64,000 nt of DNA, from the NCBI GenBank assembly GCA_034190085.1, contig JAXHTS010000007.1:1-64000 (forward strand). The letters run 5' to 3'. The stretch comes from Spirochaetota bacterium (GTDB lineage: Bacteria > Spirochaetota > UBA4802 > JAFGDQ01). Below the pieces are notes generated by a model that was not told where the DNA came from, ran no database searches, and worked only from the letters and a program-made list of their open reading frames with translations. The position numbers were made by a program, and so were the translations under genes. Shown here in pieces: positions 46,142 through 56,152 of this stretch (the stretch's first letter is position 1; every line of letters begins with the position of its first letter).

Positions 46142-48916
46142 ATGAAAAATATCTTTATCCCCTTATTCACAATACTCATTTTCATATATTCAAATGAATC
46201 CAATGGTTTCGTTAACCAAAGACATGGTTGGTGGAAGACTGAATTGAAAAATCTTAACAATGAAAGGATTTCGATATCAAATAATAACAAAATCGAAAAG
46301 TCTGTTCTTACCCTAGTGGATAATGAGATTGAGAGGACTCAGGAGATGCTAAAAATATTCGAAAATATAAATAACAGCAACGATCCCCTGGCCTATCAGA
46401 GAAAAAGACACAACGAAATAGAAATAAAGGAATGCATAACAAAGATCCTTGATCCATTATTCTCTCTCTATTACATGGAATATCTTGTAAAGAATATTGG
46501 TGAAAGGCAAACCTATCATCATACTGTGGATATTGTTCAAGAATCCTTAAGTAAATCCGTAAATGAGCATTTTAATCAATCAAATAAGGAGTTCCAAAGA
46601 GCAATAACCAATGAACATATTACAAAGGTCGATTGGAAATACCTATCCATGGAGACGTTTGTCGGAAGAATGATGATGAATAGGAAAAGGTTATCCAAAA
46701 ATGCTTTTATAAGTATAGAGAAAAGTTTACATAAGGAACTTATGCAAAGAGAATTCAACATCACCCCAAAGGAGCTAGGTGATATTATTCTTTCTCTATC
46801 AAGTGAATATCTGGATAAGCTTCAGATTAACAACAATATGCAATTTTCCCAAGAGGCTCTTTTTGACTCAAACCGCTGGCATGGCATATACAGCATGATA
46901 GTAAGGAATTTTGAACATTATAAGAAGATAATTCAGATGTTTGAGGGTGTTAATAAAAGACTCTCCCTACAAAGGGCTCACAACTTTTATAAAAATCCCA
47001 TTGATCTTGAGAACACCCTTTTCAAATACCTGTCAAGACAACATCTTGATATGAGGCCTCTTCAAAAAGAAGAGATGTTACTCAATGATTCAGAGGAAGG
47101 GGTATATATAATGAATATACCTGATGATCCGAACATGCCTCAATTATTCAAGGATATGGATAATTTACGGAAGAAGATATTATTCACCGTTACTGGGAGT
47201 AAGGATAACAAATTTTATAGTGATTGCGAGATACAATTTGATAGAATTATAATGAAATATTTAGGTAATGCTCAAGAGCAATTTTCTATTGAGGGAAAGA
47301 GATTGTTTTCTACTTTAGAAAGCCTAATAAATGCAATTTTTTCGAATGATGAAGATAATAAAACCGATTTACATGATAAGATTGCTTGGAATGGGATTAA
47401 AAATGAGATTATAATAGCAAACGAAAGAAAATTTTTTGATGCAAAAAAAATTTTTAAGGATAAAGTCAAATCTGTAAATGGATATAAACAAAAATCCATC
47501 GATTTTCTAAGATGGGTTTCAGACACAAAAGAAATACAAAATCATAGAATTCTTGAAATATATAGAAGACAAACACAGAGGAATATAAGCCATCTGAATT
47601 TTATCAAATCACTCGTTAAGGATGTTACTGAACATGAGTTGGAGCTATCTCCACCAATTATGAAAAGGCTTGCTCTATCTATTAGAAGGACTAACAATAT
47701 TCTCAATTTCATCAGCTATTCCCATGGACTGCACCGAAAATATACATCTCATTTTAAAAAAGAGGAATTAACTGAGCTAAAAAAAATGAAGAGAGAGCTT
47801 ATCAATGCCGTAAAGATCACCAAGCATGATATAAATTCACTATATTCCGCCCTAATTCAAAGGAATGAGATGAATGCAAGACAGATGAGGCAGAGAGAGA
47901 AAAATTATAAGGAAATGTTAGCGGAATTCGAGATTGAGTTTATATGGGACAAGGTTCAGGAATATGCAATATTATTTGACAGCCTGACATATTCCAAGAT
48001 AGCGTTTATAAATTATTCTAACAAGTTTACAGAGCTCATAGAGCAGGCAAAATCCGGCAATATCTCCAATACCCTTCAATATTCCATCAAAGAACAATCA
48101 ATCATCTCAGTCCTGAAGGAATTCAATGTTGAGAAGATAAGAATACAATATGAGACAAAGAGATATCTGAAGAGGGGGATTGAGAGATCAATATCAAGGA
48201 TCATGAACCTCCTTAAACTTTATAAGAGAAATAATATTGTGATAAATAATCGACCAGCGCAGAATGACATAAAGGAGATTCGGCTTAAACTTAGCAGGAA
48301 AGATGAAACAAGAATAGCCGACTGGAGAATGAATGAATCAAATTTTGCGGTAGTGGACAAGAAACTCATTAAGAAACTGATAATAACCCGCAATAGAAGG
48401 ATATGGGATCGCTACAGAACAACACAAAAGGAGATTAATCCTCAAAATACAATAATCATCCGTGAACTTGATCTTTCACTCTCTATTCCTGATGGATGGG
48501 AAGAAAAGGAAGAACTGAAGGATCGGGATTACAAAAAAAGGATAATCAGATCATTTATAAGTCTCGATGATATCGCTAATCTGTATATAGTCAAAATACC
48601 AAAGAAAGGTAGAGATGCGAGGAAGATTACGGATCATTGGCTCAAGGAGACAACTAATCACAGGCTTAAGGAGAGATGGGGGAAGAAAGATGGTATTGAG
48701 TATTTATGGACATTATCCAGGGATAATAAAAATAACATTATGGAGATTTATACTATACCACGGAGGAACTATGCTATTATTCTCACCGGTTCAGCCCCAA
48801 GGGATAAATATAAATTCTTTCGACATATGATTGGGTCCATGTTTCGTTCTATCAGGATCGGATTACCCCCCCCTTATGCTCCTACACATAAGGAAAAGGG
48901 ACTAGGAATGCTGTAA
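46142..48916 (+). CDS. Large exported helical protein with possible PsbP/Mog1-like C-domain
   Basis: 924 residues; ATG at 46142 after AGAGGA. A signal peptide (IFIPLFTILIFIYSNES) is followed by some 730 residues of highly charged, mainly helical sequence with long coiled-coil-prone runs (LTELKKMKRELINAVKITKH). The last 150 residues change character: LDLSLSIPDGWEEKEEL, then ANLYIVKIPKKG and ILTGSAPRDKYKFF, which resemble the PsbP/Mog1-like fold seen in many small bacterial lipoproteins. No catalytic motif. I do not recognise the family; it may be lineage-specific. It is transcribed alone. Confidence 0.7.
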   Translation: MKNIFIPLFTILIFIYSNESNGFVNQRHGWWKTELKNLNNERISISNNNKIEKSVLTLVDNEIERTQEMLKIFENINNSNDPLAYQRKRHNEIEIKECITKILDPLFSLYYMEYLVKNIGERQTYHHTVDIVQESLSKSVNEHFNQSNKEFQRAITNEHITKVDWKYLSMETFVGRMMMNRKRLSKNAFISIEKSLHKELMQREFNITPKELGDIILSLSSEYLDKLQINNNMQFSQEALFDSNRWHGIYSMIVRNFEHYKKIIQMFEGVNKRLSLQRAHNFYKNPIDLENTLFKYLSRQHLDMRPLQKEEMLLNDSEEGVYIMNIPDDPNMPQLFKDMDNLRKKILFTVTGSKDNKFYSDCEIQFDRIIMKYLGNAQEQFSIEGKRLFSTLESLINAIFSNDEDNKTDLHDKIAWNGIKNEIIIANERKFFDAKKIFKDKVKSVNGYKQKSIDFLRWVSDTKEIQNHRILEIYRRQTQRNISHLNFIKSLVKDVTEHELELSPPIMKRLALSIRRTNNILNFISYSHGLHRKYTSHFKKEELTELKKMKRELINAVKITKHDINSLYSALIQRNEMNARQMRQREKNYKEMLAEFEIEFIWDKVQEYAILFDSLTYSKIAFINYSNKFTELIEQAKSGNISNTLQYSIKEQSIISVLKEFNVEKIRIQYETKRYLKRGIERSISRIMNLLKLYKRNNIVINNRPAQNDIKEIRLKLSRKDETRIADWRMNESNFAVVDKKLIKKLIITRNRRIWDRYRTTQKEINPQNTIIIRELDLSLSIPDGWEEKEELKDRDYKKRIIRSFISLDDIANLYIVKIPKKGRDARKITDHWLKETTNHRLKERWGKKDGIEYLWTLSRDNKNNIMEIYTIPRRNYAIILTGSAPRDKYKFFRHMIGSMFRSIRIGLPPPYAPTHKEKGLGML

Positions 48917-48932
48917 AACCAATGATTTCAAT

Positions 48933-48964
48933 ATTTCATATATTCATAAACAATAATATGAAAT
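48933..48964. terminator. Weak AT-rich stem-loop between convergent genes
   Basis: ATTTCATAT (48933-48941) pairs with ATATGAAAT (48956-48964) around a 14-base loop, between the ends of two convergent genes. It has no G+C-rich stem and no proper T run, so it is only a possible bidirectional terminator. Confidence 0.3.
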
Positions 48965-49016
48965 AAACCGATTTTCTATAATTACTGAATAGATGATGGG
49001 GCAATTGAAGAACAGC

Positions 49017-50930
49017 TTACCAAATATATCCATTCCACCCGCCATCTAATCCAATATCCTCATCAAACCAGTAATCGAGCATCTCAAACCAGTTTTCAAC
49101 CTTACCATTGCCCTGGATTGCTCCTTCCTGGCACCAATCCAACTTTCCATAATAATGACCGCCATTCCACCAATTATCAGTGTCTATTGCATTATACCAC
49201 CACTGGTAAGCCCAAATCCTCTCCGATGGATTGCCATAGGTAAGGCTGTCGCCATCCGTGAAAAAGATATGCAGTCCGTTCTTACCCTTGGAAAAACCCT
49301 TGTAATCGCTGCCGGCAAAGGAATAGATAACCATATCATCTACAGCCTGCATTACGATTGAGGCATCAGTCTGTATTATTGGATTGTCATTAAACCTGCT
49401 GCTTACATTCACCCTATCGCATAGATCATAGATATCGAAGAAGGGATAGGAGATCCACTCCCCTATACTAGCATAAAAATAGTGCATCGTTTCCGGGGAA
49501 GGGTAGCTCCCCCTAATATCTTCAAAATCCTCCTTTTCATTACAATCAACAATATGAGTCGCTAGTTGATCCACAGCATCCTTTACATGATCAACCCTGC
49601 TGAGGTCGTAACAGCTCAATGCCTGCCCCTCCTCGTTCGGTTGTGTAGAATCAAATTGTTCTTCAACAATTATTCCTCCAAATTCAATAGCAGTCATTGT
49701 TAATGGACTATAATTCAGCTCACTACCACCCATCACTTCATCATTCTCTCCATTATCCCCACCACCTTGATTTATCCTTTCAAAGATCTTATCGTACTGC
49801 CATCCGAGTCCCCACTCCACAGGCGGAGAGGCAACCATAACATCTGCATGAAAGTCCATATTACTCGGGCGATATTGATAAGCAACCTCAACTGAACCCA
49901 TTAAACAGGCGTCGAATCCCAACAGATCAACGGAATCAAATTCCTCTAACACATCAGTAATCTCCGCAGTATAGAGGGAATCATAATCATCTGTATCATC
50001 AACGCAAACAGCCCTAGTATTGAGACCATCGCCATCTACAGCCTCCCTTCCTCGCAGGCCATTGCCATGATTCCATAGTATCAATGCGTAATTATGCGCT
50101 GGATAATTATTCTTACAGTAACGAATAAACTTGCCCAATGTCTCAGCATTCCCCATATTCGCCTCATAATCTGAACTCATCGTAATCTCTGGAAACTCAG
50201 TCCCTCCCCCAATCCTCTTAACACACCCATTAGTAATTCGATATAGTCTAGTATCTGTAAAATCTTCCTCAAATACAATGTCATCTCTGGAATAGCCATC
50301 GATTCTATCTACTAATACTATAACATCCAAGCCCTGGAGGTTAACATAACCCTTCTTCATCTCGTTAATATCATCTAACAGAAATCCTTCAAGATTATTA
50401 TCCCCATCTGCGTAGATCATCACAGTCCAACCCCGTTCTGATGTTGAAAAGCGCCAACTATAGTCTCCTTTAAGACTATTGCCATCAATTGATTTTATTC
50501 CCGGTGTAACTATAGCCTGATAAACGGTATCCCTTGATAGAGGAGAGTTTGCATAAAAAAGCGCTCTGTTAGTAACAAAATTAAAGGATACACGACCTTC
50601 AATATAATTCCCATTCTCATCCAATAATTTAAATGTGTCTAAATTTACAGTGGAACCATCGATTTCCTCGTTGAATTGAACAGTAATAGAACGTGAATTC
50701 TCAGATGGAAAATAAGCGTTATCTTCAGGTATTGTGTTGGACACCTCTAATGTAGATTGTGTATCAATGTAATCATAGGTCAGGTCTTCACCATCTCCAT
50801 TACATGCTATCATATAAAATGCAAAACCGATATAACAGAGGTTGATAATGAACCTGTGTAAATCAAGATCATTGATCTCATCTAATAATAAATTGCTCTT
50901 CTGCCTATAAATTTTAACAATTATTCTCAT
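49017..50930 (-). CDS. Clostripain-family (C11) peptidase lipoprotein with Big_5 domain
   Basis: 637 residues. After a 26-residue polar lead, a hydrophobic segment ends in FYMIAC (Cys43), a probable lipobox, so the mature protein would sit on a membrane. Residues 60-165 are an Ig-like SbsA/Big_5 domain (SRSITVQFNEEIDGSTV... SLKGDYSWRFST). The peptidase domain starts at WTVMIYADGDNNLE and has the C11 dyad His288 (LWNHGNG) and Cys342 (GFDACLMG). Family enzymes cut after basic residues and often need self-cleavage. The start ATG has no strong ribosome-binding site; a start nearer the signal is possible. Confidence 0.85.
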   Translation of the reverse strand: MRIIVKIYRQKSNLLLDEINDLDLHRFIINLCYIGFAFYMIACNGDGEDLTYDYIDTQSTLEVSNTIPEDNAYFPSENSRSITVQFNEEIDGSTVNLDTFKLLDENGNYIEGRVSFNFVTNRALFYANSPLSRDTVYQAIVTPGIKSIDGNSLKGDYSWRFSTSERGWTVMIYADGDNNLEGFLLDDINEMKKGYVNLQGLDVIVLVDRIDGYSRDDIVFEEDFTDTRLYRITNGCVKRIGGGTEFPEITMSSDYEANMGNAETLGKFIRYCKNNYPAHNYALILWNHGNGLRGREAVDGDGLNTRAVCVDDTDDYDSLYTAEITDVLEEFDSVDLLGFDACLMGSVEVAYQYRPSNMDFHADVMVASPPVEWGLGWQYDKIFERINQGGGDNGENDEVMGGSELNYSPLTMTAIEFGGIIVEEQFDSTQPNEEGQALSCYDLSRVDHVKDAVDQLATHIVDCNEKEDFEDIRGSYPSPETMHYFYASIGEWISYPFFDIYDLCDRVNVSSRFNDNPIIQTDASIVMQAVDDMVIYSFAGSDYKGFSKGKNGLHIFFTDGDSLTYGNPSERIWAYQWWYNAIDTDNWWNGGHYYGKLDWCQEGAIQGNGKVENWFEMLDYWFDEDIGLDGGWNGYIW

Positions 50931-51503
50931 TTATTATTATCCTTGTAGAATTATTATATTCATCAATATAGGGAACCTATGCATTGCTTTTGATAACAAA
51001 GAAAATAAACCACCTATGCCGTTAATATCTTCCTATAACATCCTGTAATTAGATGTAATCAGGCATAAGTCATATAAATCGACATCAATCAGTTTTCCTG
51101 CTGTTATTGTCTAAAAAGCCAAAACTATCTTAGTATTGAGAATAGTCAAGAAAAATTAGTATTTTTTTATCTCATTGAAATTATTTACATTTATTAAATT
51201 ACCAATTAATAAATGGGTTAATTCTGAAATTTAATATAATTTGAGCATTTAATTGTCAAAAAACTGACATAATACAGGTTTGTGAACATAGATTGTCATG
51301 AAAGTTTATCCAAGTTGTAATTAAAATGAACCTCTGCTAATATCACATCATAACATATCCGATAAATCCTTTCTCATCACATATATTACTGCATGATATC
51401 TGCAAATAATCGTTTTGGAATTGACACTTTTTTCATTATATACCCTTATCAATAATCATACATAATATTTTAGTTGGCTTACTCTCAATCCAGAAGGTCA
51501 TTG
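50931..51503. other. Gap between divergent genes
   Basis: 573 AT-rich bases. A TTGACA at 51421-51426 upstream of the aminotransferase is the only clear box; -10 candidates are poorly spaced, and a sigma-54 reading also fails. No open frame. Confidence 0.4.
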
Positions 51504-52685
51504 ATGAATAACATTTTTTCTGATCGCATATCGGATGTGCCGAAGTCATTTATCCGAGAGATACTGAAGGTTGCCATAGACCCTTCGGTGATCTCTTTTG
51601 CTGGCGGATTGCCAAACCGAGACCTGTTTCCCATTGCCGAGATACAGAAAGCAACTCAAAGGGTCTTTGAAACAGCTGGGAAGGAGTCTCTCCAATACAG
51701 CAATTCAGAGGGTTATCTCGCTCTTCGGCAATATCTTGTTGACCGATATCAAGAAAAGCAAGGGATTACCTTTACAACTGATAACATCCTGATAACGAAT
51801 GGTTCACAACAAGGGCTCGACTTACTGGCCAAAGCTTTTCTGAACGAAGGTGACGATGTCATTATCGAGGAACCAGGGTATTTGGGTGCAATCCAGGCCT
51901 TCTCGGTTTACAGATCGGTGTTCAACCCAGTACCGATTAATGAAGAAGGATTGGATATCGAAGCTCTGAAACAGGTGTTGAAAACCAAGTTACCTAAATT
52001 GTTGTATGGGGTTCCCAACTATCAAAATCCGTCGGGCATTTCGTACTCGAAACAGAACCGTCGTGGGATCGCTGAAGCACTGGCAAGTACTACCACGCTC
52101 GTGATCGAAGATGACCCCTATGGGGATTTGAACTTCTCTGGAATCAGGAGACCGTCGTTCAAGACTATGATACCAGAGCAATCAGTTCTGCTGGGGTCAT
52201 TTTCTAAAACCATCGCTCCTTCTTTTCGCATTGGGTGGATCATCGCAACTGATTCAATCATGGAAAAGCTATTGGTAGCCAAACAGGCTTCCGACTTGCA
52301 TACAGGCTATTTCGTCCAAAGAATCATTCATGAGTATTTAGTTCATAATGATTTCGATGAACACATAAAACAAATAGTCAAGACCTACGGCAGCCAGTGT
52401 GCTGCTATGATCCGAAGCATTCAGACATACTTTCCATCCACCGTGGGCTACACTAAACCAGACGGAGGGATGTTCTTGTGGGCTACGTTGCCAGCAGGAA
52501 TTTCATCGATGGCTCTATTTGATCTGGCCATAAAAGACAAAGTAGCTTTTGTGCCGGGAGATCCTTTTTACACTAACAAAAAGCAGACAAACACACTCAG
52601 ACTCAATTTCTCATGTGTGGATGAGCAAACAATAGATGTCGGAATCGAGCGACTGGGGTTGGCCATGAAAAAGCTGTTGGAGTAA
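51504..52685 (+). CDS. PLP-dependent aminotransferase (2-aminoadipate/MocR-like class I)
   Basis: 393 residues from the ATG at 51504, with AGAAGG (51492-51497) upstream; the frame opens ten codons earlier at an unlikely start. Fold type I motifs: ISFAGGLPNRDLFP, NSEGYLALRQYL, NGSQQGLDLLAKAF, PNYQNPSG, the PLP-binding Lys in GSFSKTIAPSFRIGW and the carboxylate-binding Arg in LRLNFS. This is the group holding 2-aminoadipate transaminase (LysN) and the catalytic half of MocR regulators, here without a DNA-binding domain. Its G+C by eye is about 45-50%, against about 37% in neighbours, and codon use differs, which points to recent gain. Substrate unknown. Confidence 0.88.
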   Translation: MNNIFSDRISDVPKSFIREILKVAIDPSVISFAGGLPNRDLFPIAEIQKATQRVFETAGKESLQYSNSEGYLALRQYLVDRYQEKQGITFTTDNILITNGSQQGLDLLAKAFLNEGDDVIIEEPGYLGAIQAFSVYRSVFNPVPINEEGLDIEALKQVLKTKLPKLLYGVPNYQNPSGISYSKQNRRGIAEALASTTTLVIEDDPYGDLNFSGIRRPSFKTMIPEQSVLLGSFSKTIAPSFRIGWIIATDSIMEKLLVAKQASDLHTGYFVQRIIHEYLVHNDFDEHIKQIVKTYGSQCAAMIRSIQTYFPSTVGYTKPDGGMFLWATLPAGISSMALFDLAIKDKVAFVPGDPFYTNKKQTNTLRLNFSCVDEQTIDVGIERLGLAMKKLLE

Positions 52686-52900
52686 GCCAACAGCTCATTG
52701 GAGCCAACTGCACTAACTGTATCGATTGACAGGCGTTCATCGGCTAAGTTGAGTCTTGCATAGGTCGATCGTATTCTTGGCTGCACCGTGCATCGGCTCA
52801 ATTCGGGCGATATACCAATTACTCAGATTGCATGGAATTACATCATCAAATAACGATGAAGGTGCATGATATTGAATAATTATACCAAAAGGAGCAAGAT
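52686..52900. other. Compositionally distinct non-coding tail after the aminotransferase
   Basis: About 190 bases as G+C-rich as the aminotransferase gene before it and unlike the mnmA gene after it, with no plausible open frame. It carries two CATCGGCT copies. It is probably the rest of an acquired segment; the native sequence resumes near 52850, just before the mnmA ribosome-binding site AAAAGGAG. Confidence 0.4.
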
Positions 52901-53968
52901 TTGCGCATAGCTGTGGCCATGAGTGGCGGTGTCGATTCCTCAGTCGCTGCAATAATGCTGAAAAAATTGGGACATACGGTTGTAGGAATTACAATTAATG
53001 TTTCAATTCACGATAATTCAGGCAAACCATATCCATCCCATCACTATCCATCATATATCCTTGATGCGAAGAGAATAGCAAAACAATATGATTTCATGCA
53101 TAAGGTATTAGAGGTTAACAGCGATTTTTCTAATACAATAGTACATCCATTTTGCGATGAATATTTGAGAGGTAGAACGCCTAGCCCATGCATAATATGC
53201 AACTATAAGATAAAATTCAAAAAAATTATCGATTATGCCAAATCGATTGGATGCGACGGGGTCGCAAGCGGACATTATGCAAGAATAAGAATCAGTGATA
53301 AGGGGGTGTATTATATATCCAGGGGATTGGATAAGGAAAAGGATCAATCTTACTTTCTTTTCATGCTATCTCAGGAAATACTACAAGAAATAATTTTGCC
53401 TCTAGGGGAATATACTAAGGATGGCATAATTAAAATGGCAGATTCTTTTAATCTTCATGTTGCGCATAAACCTGAGAGTCAGGAAATCTGCTTTGTTTCA
53501 GATCAAGACTATCCCGGATTTATTGAAAGAATTAAAGGCATAATACCACCACCAGGGGACATCCTCGATACAAGTGGCAACGTCATTGGGAGACACAAGG
53601 GTATTCACAAGTATACTATAGGACAGAGGAGGGGCTTGGGAATATCCGCCAATAAACCACTCTATGTGATTGAGATAGATGCTGATAAAAACATCATCAT
53701 TGCCGGAGATGAAGAATATCTTTATAAAAAAGGATTATTTGCTACTGAAATAAACTATATGAAGGAAAACTCTTTTGATGATCTGACTGCTTATGTTAAG
53801 ACGCGTTCATCTCAAAAGCCTTTCAAGGCCAGCCTAAAAGAAAGCGAGGGTGGTGTATATGTGTATTTCGAAGAACCACAGATGGGTGTAACACCGGGAC
53901 AGGCAGCGGTCTTCTACGATAACAGAGGAAATATCATTGGCGGCGCATGGATAGAGAAGGGGCTTTAA
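52901..53968 (+). CDS. mnmA: tRNA-specific 2-thiouridylase MnmA
   Basis: 355 residues from a TTG at 52901, six bases after AAAAGGAG. The PP-loop AMSGGVDSSV binds ATP at the very N-terminus, which fixes the start. Catalytic cysteines are Cys97 (TPSPCIICN) and Cys197 (PESQEICFV), matching the pair at 102 and 199 in E. coli. HKGIHKYTIGQRRGLGI and the C-terminal beta-barrel are present. MnmA puts sulfur on U34 of Lys, Glu and Gln tRNAs. Single gene, no obvious operon partner. Confidence 0.95.
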   Translation: MRIAVAMSGGVDSSVAAIMLKKLGHTVVGITINVSIHDNSGKPYPSHHYPSYILDAKRIAKQYDFMHKVLEVNSDFSNTIVHPFCDEYLRGRTPSPCIICNYKIKFKKIIDYAKSIGCDGVASGHYARIRISDKGVYYISRGLDKEKDQSYFLFMLSQEILQEIILPLGEYTKDGIIKMADSFNLHVAHKPESQEICFVSDQDYPGFIERIKGIIPPPGDILDTSGNVIGRHKGIHKYTIGQRRGLGISANKPLYVIEIDADKNIIIAGDEEYLYKKGLFATEINYMKENSFDDLTAYVKTRSSQKPFKASLKESEGGVYVYFEEPQMGVTPGQAAVFYDNRGNIIGGAWIEKGL

Positions 53969-54083
53969 TATAAGCTGAGGAAATCAGTCAGGGTACTGCA
54001 TTAATTTGTTAACAATCCACACAAAAGGCTGGAATCATGAGACTTCCAATCCGCCAATTATAATAACATGAATGACTGAGTGC

Positions 54084-55010
54084 TTATTTGGAGACATCAC
54101 TATCTTCAACACACATGGTTCTCCATATTCCATCTTTTAATACAACGCGCGATGATTTGCCTTCCGGACATGACTGGATTTTAAATTCAGGAATTGTATA
54201 ATCAGGGTCATGCGGATAAAGAAGCGCGCTTTCTCCATCCTTGGCATAATGCTGAAGCAAAACAGTATGGATATTATCAGGTGAAATGCAGAATAGCAGT
54301 TGATCAACAGTAGAATAATTAGACATCTCCTCAACTATCATCAAAGTCGGCGGTGAAAGGACAATTTCACCAGCATAGTGTTTCTCAAGCGCTCCACTTG
54401 CTGTAGTCCAGAGTGAATCAGTCATCTCAACAGAATCATGAATTGTTCTCTGCCCCTCTGGAACCTGCGCCAATAAAAATCTCGTATTGTATCTTTTTGG
54501 CGCTCCCTCTGGTGTAATCAAGTGAGCATAAGGCGTCAGAAGATCAATTGTAAAGCATATCCCCTCCTTTTCAGCTAAATCCTTCATCGTCATCTCGCCA
54601 TTATGTATCTTTTTTCTATACTCGTTATAGCAGATCTGTACCTCAGGAATGCTAAAATCGATCTTCTCTCCTGAACTCCTAAGAGCCATAAGCGCTCCAG
54701 ACTCCTCAAAAGTCTCTCTAATAGCAGCGACAAAGAGACCAACAGCCACCTCATCATCCAGCTCTGGCTCATTCAACAGGGATTTCGCTTCGTGGAATGT
54801 AAATCCTTTAATATGATCATCGAGATCAAGGACACTGTCTTCTTTATCCAATTTACCTCCAGGGAATACATACATCCCCCCCATAAAGGCCTGCTTATGA
54901 TGTCTCTGCATGAAAAAAATTTCTATTCCCACCTGACTATTATCCCGCATCAATATGACCGTTGCAGCATCCACAGGTTTTGGTTCACCCAAGTTTTTAT
55001 TATTAGTCAT
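54084..55010 (-). CDS. Nudix hydrolase, NUDT19-like with split Nudix box
   Basis: 308 residues from the ATG at 55010, nine bases after GGAGGTG; an in-frame TTG six codons up is within that site. The N-terminal part has AATVILMRDN and GGMYVFPGGKLD, then about 40 residues later AAIRETFEESGALMA. Together these make a Nudix box with a long insertion, as in the NUDT19/RP2-like family, several members of which hydrolyse CoA or acyl-CoA. Metal-binding Glu residues (RETFEESG) are intact. The substrate is unknown. Transcribed alone. Confidence 0.82.
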   Translation of the reverse strand: MTNNKNLGEPKPVDAATVILMRDNSQVGIEIFFMQRHHKQAFMGGMYVFPGGKLDKEDSVLDLDDHIKGFTFHEAKSLLNEPELDDEVAVGLFVAAIRETFEESGALMALRSSGEKIDFSIPEVQICYNEYRKKIHNGEMTMKDLAEKEGICFTIDLLTPYAHLITPEGAPKRYNTRFLLAQVPEGQRTIHDSVEMTDSLWTTASGALEKHYAGEIVLSPPTLMIVEEMSNYSTVDQLLFCISPDNIHTVLLQHYAKDGESALLYPHDPDYTIPEFKIQSCPEGKSSRVVLKDGIWRTMCVEDSDVSK

Positions 55011-55379
55011 CAAATATACCACCTCCAACTCATTTAATCAAGGATCCCTTATAAAGATTATATAATCGCAAAGACTCACTACCACATTGGATTATTAATT
55101 CAATGCTTGAGTTTATTATTTACTTTGCAGTCATAGAGAGGATCAATTACTCTATATTTTTATCAACTGTTACTATCTATAAGTCTAATGCTTACCACTC
55201 AAGTCTATTAAAGAAACAAATAATCCATAGAAATACTCTTATGCTGAACTATTTAATGTCAATAAGACAATTATGCAAAAGCATAAGCAAATTTTCAGTA
55301 ATTACTATCTGATTTCTACCATAGCATTAGATATTACATTCCACTAAATAGACCTATAAATCGAGTGTCCCTGTAAATT
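55011..55379. other. Intergenic region
   Basis: 369 AT-rich bases. A 69-codon plus-strand frame at 55103-55312 is low in complexity and lacks a ribosome-binding site; I do not take it as a gene. The promoter of the Nudix gene should be at the left edge. Confidence 0.4.
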
Positions 55380-56027
55380 CTATACTTGCTCTGTTATTAT
55401 TTTTGCCTTAGTCCGTAGCAAAAAATGCCGTAAGGCTTTTGCGATCTGAGTCGCACCATTACGGGCTTCTACCTCTAGCCTCTCTCCTGGCACAACCTTT
55501 GAGACTAACCCAATTGAGAGAGCTTCTGATGCATCAATTGTTCGTCCAGTCAGGATTAGCTCCCTTGCCTGGGCCCCGCCTACAATATCATGAAGGGGCG
55601 AGTAAACTACATATCCAAAACTCATTTCAGGATGTCCAAATTTTACATTTTCAGACGCGATACGGATATCGCACATCGTTGCCATATCAAAACCACCTGC
55701 TAAGGCATAACCATTAACAGCCGCGATAGTAGCCAGTGGAAACTTCAAAAATGCCAAATGGAATGAACACATAAATCCCAAATTTTTTTAACAAAATCTG
55801 GGTCGTCTAATTTTTTAAATTCTTCAAGGTCAAATCCTGCAGAAAAGGCATCACCAGCTCCGGTTATGATAACTACTTTAACATCTTCCTGGTCCTGTAA
55901 TTTATAGAGTTCTGACGTTAACTCCTGTCGCAGCGCTATAGAAAGCGCATTTTTTCTCCGGTCGATTAAGGGTAATTGTTACAATGCCATCCCATGGAGA
56001 TGTAACCTGAATCAATGAAGTAGTCAT
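55380..56027 (-). pseudogene. Enoyl-CoA hydratase/isomerase, frameshifted
   Basis: Three frames in order give one crotonase: MTTSLIQVTSPWDGIVTITL then LNRPEK from the ATG at 56027, NALSIALRQELTSELYKLQD through ITGAGDAFSAGFDLEEF, and FLKFPLATIAAVNGYALAGG to the end. The first shift lies at a run of six T (55950-55955, plus strand), the second near a run of seven T (55783-55789). The oxyanion-hole blocks (GDAFSAGFDL, NGYALAGG) are kept. The end is also short of the family's usual 255-260 residues; another frame near the stop (SIEFTGTLDL) may be the lost tail. Either a decayed gene or indel errors in homopolymers. Confidence 0.8.
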
Positions 56028-56152
56028 TTTATTTACCCTCAAAATCATCAAAATTTATATTGTGCTTCTGTTAATTGTCAAATAACTCTAACTACAATGA
56101 AACATCCTAATCGATCTTGAATCACAATAACAAAAACAATTAAACTTTTCTA

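Noticed and set aside
51421-51456. TTGACA and sigma-54-like boxes before the aminotransferase gene
   Set aside because: No -10 at 16-18 bases, and no TTGC at the sigma-54 spacing.
55103-55312. 69-codon plus-strand frame
   Set aside because: Low-complexity translation with no ribosome-binding site or domain.
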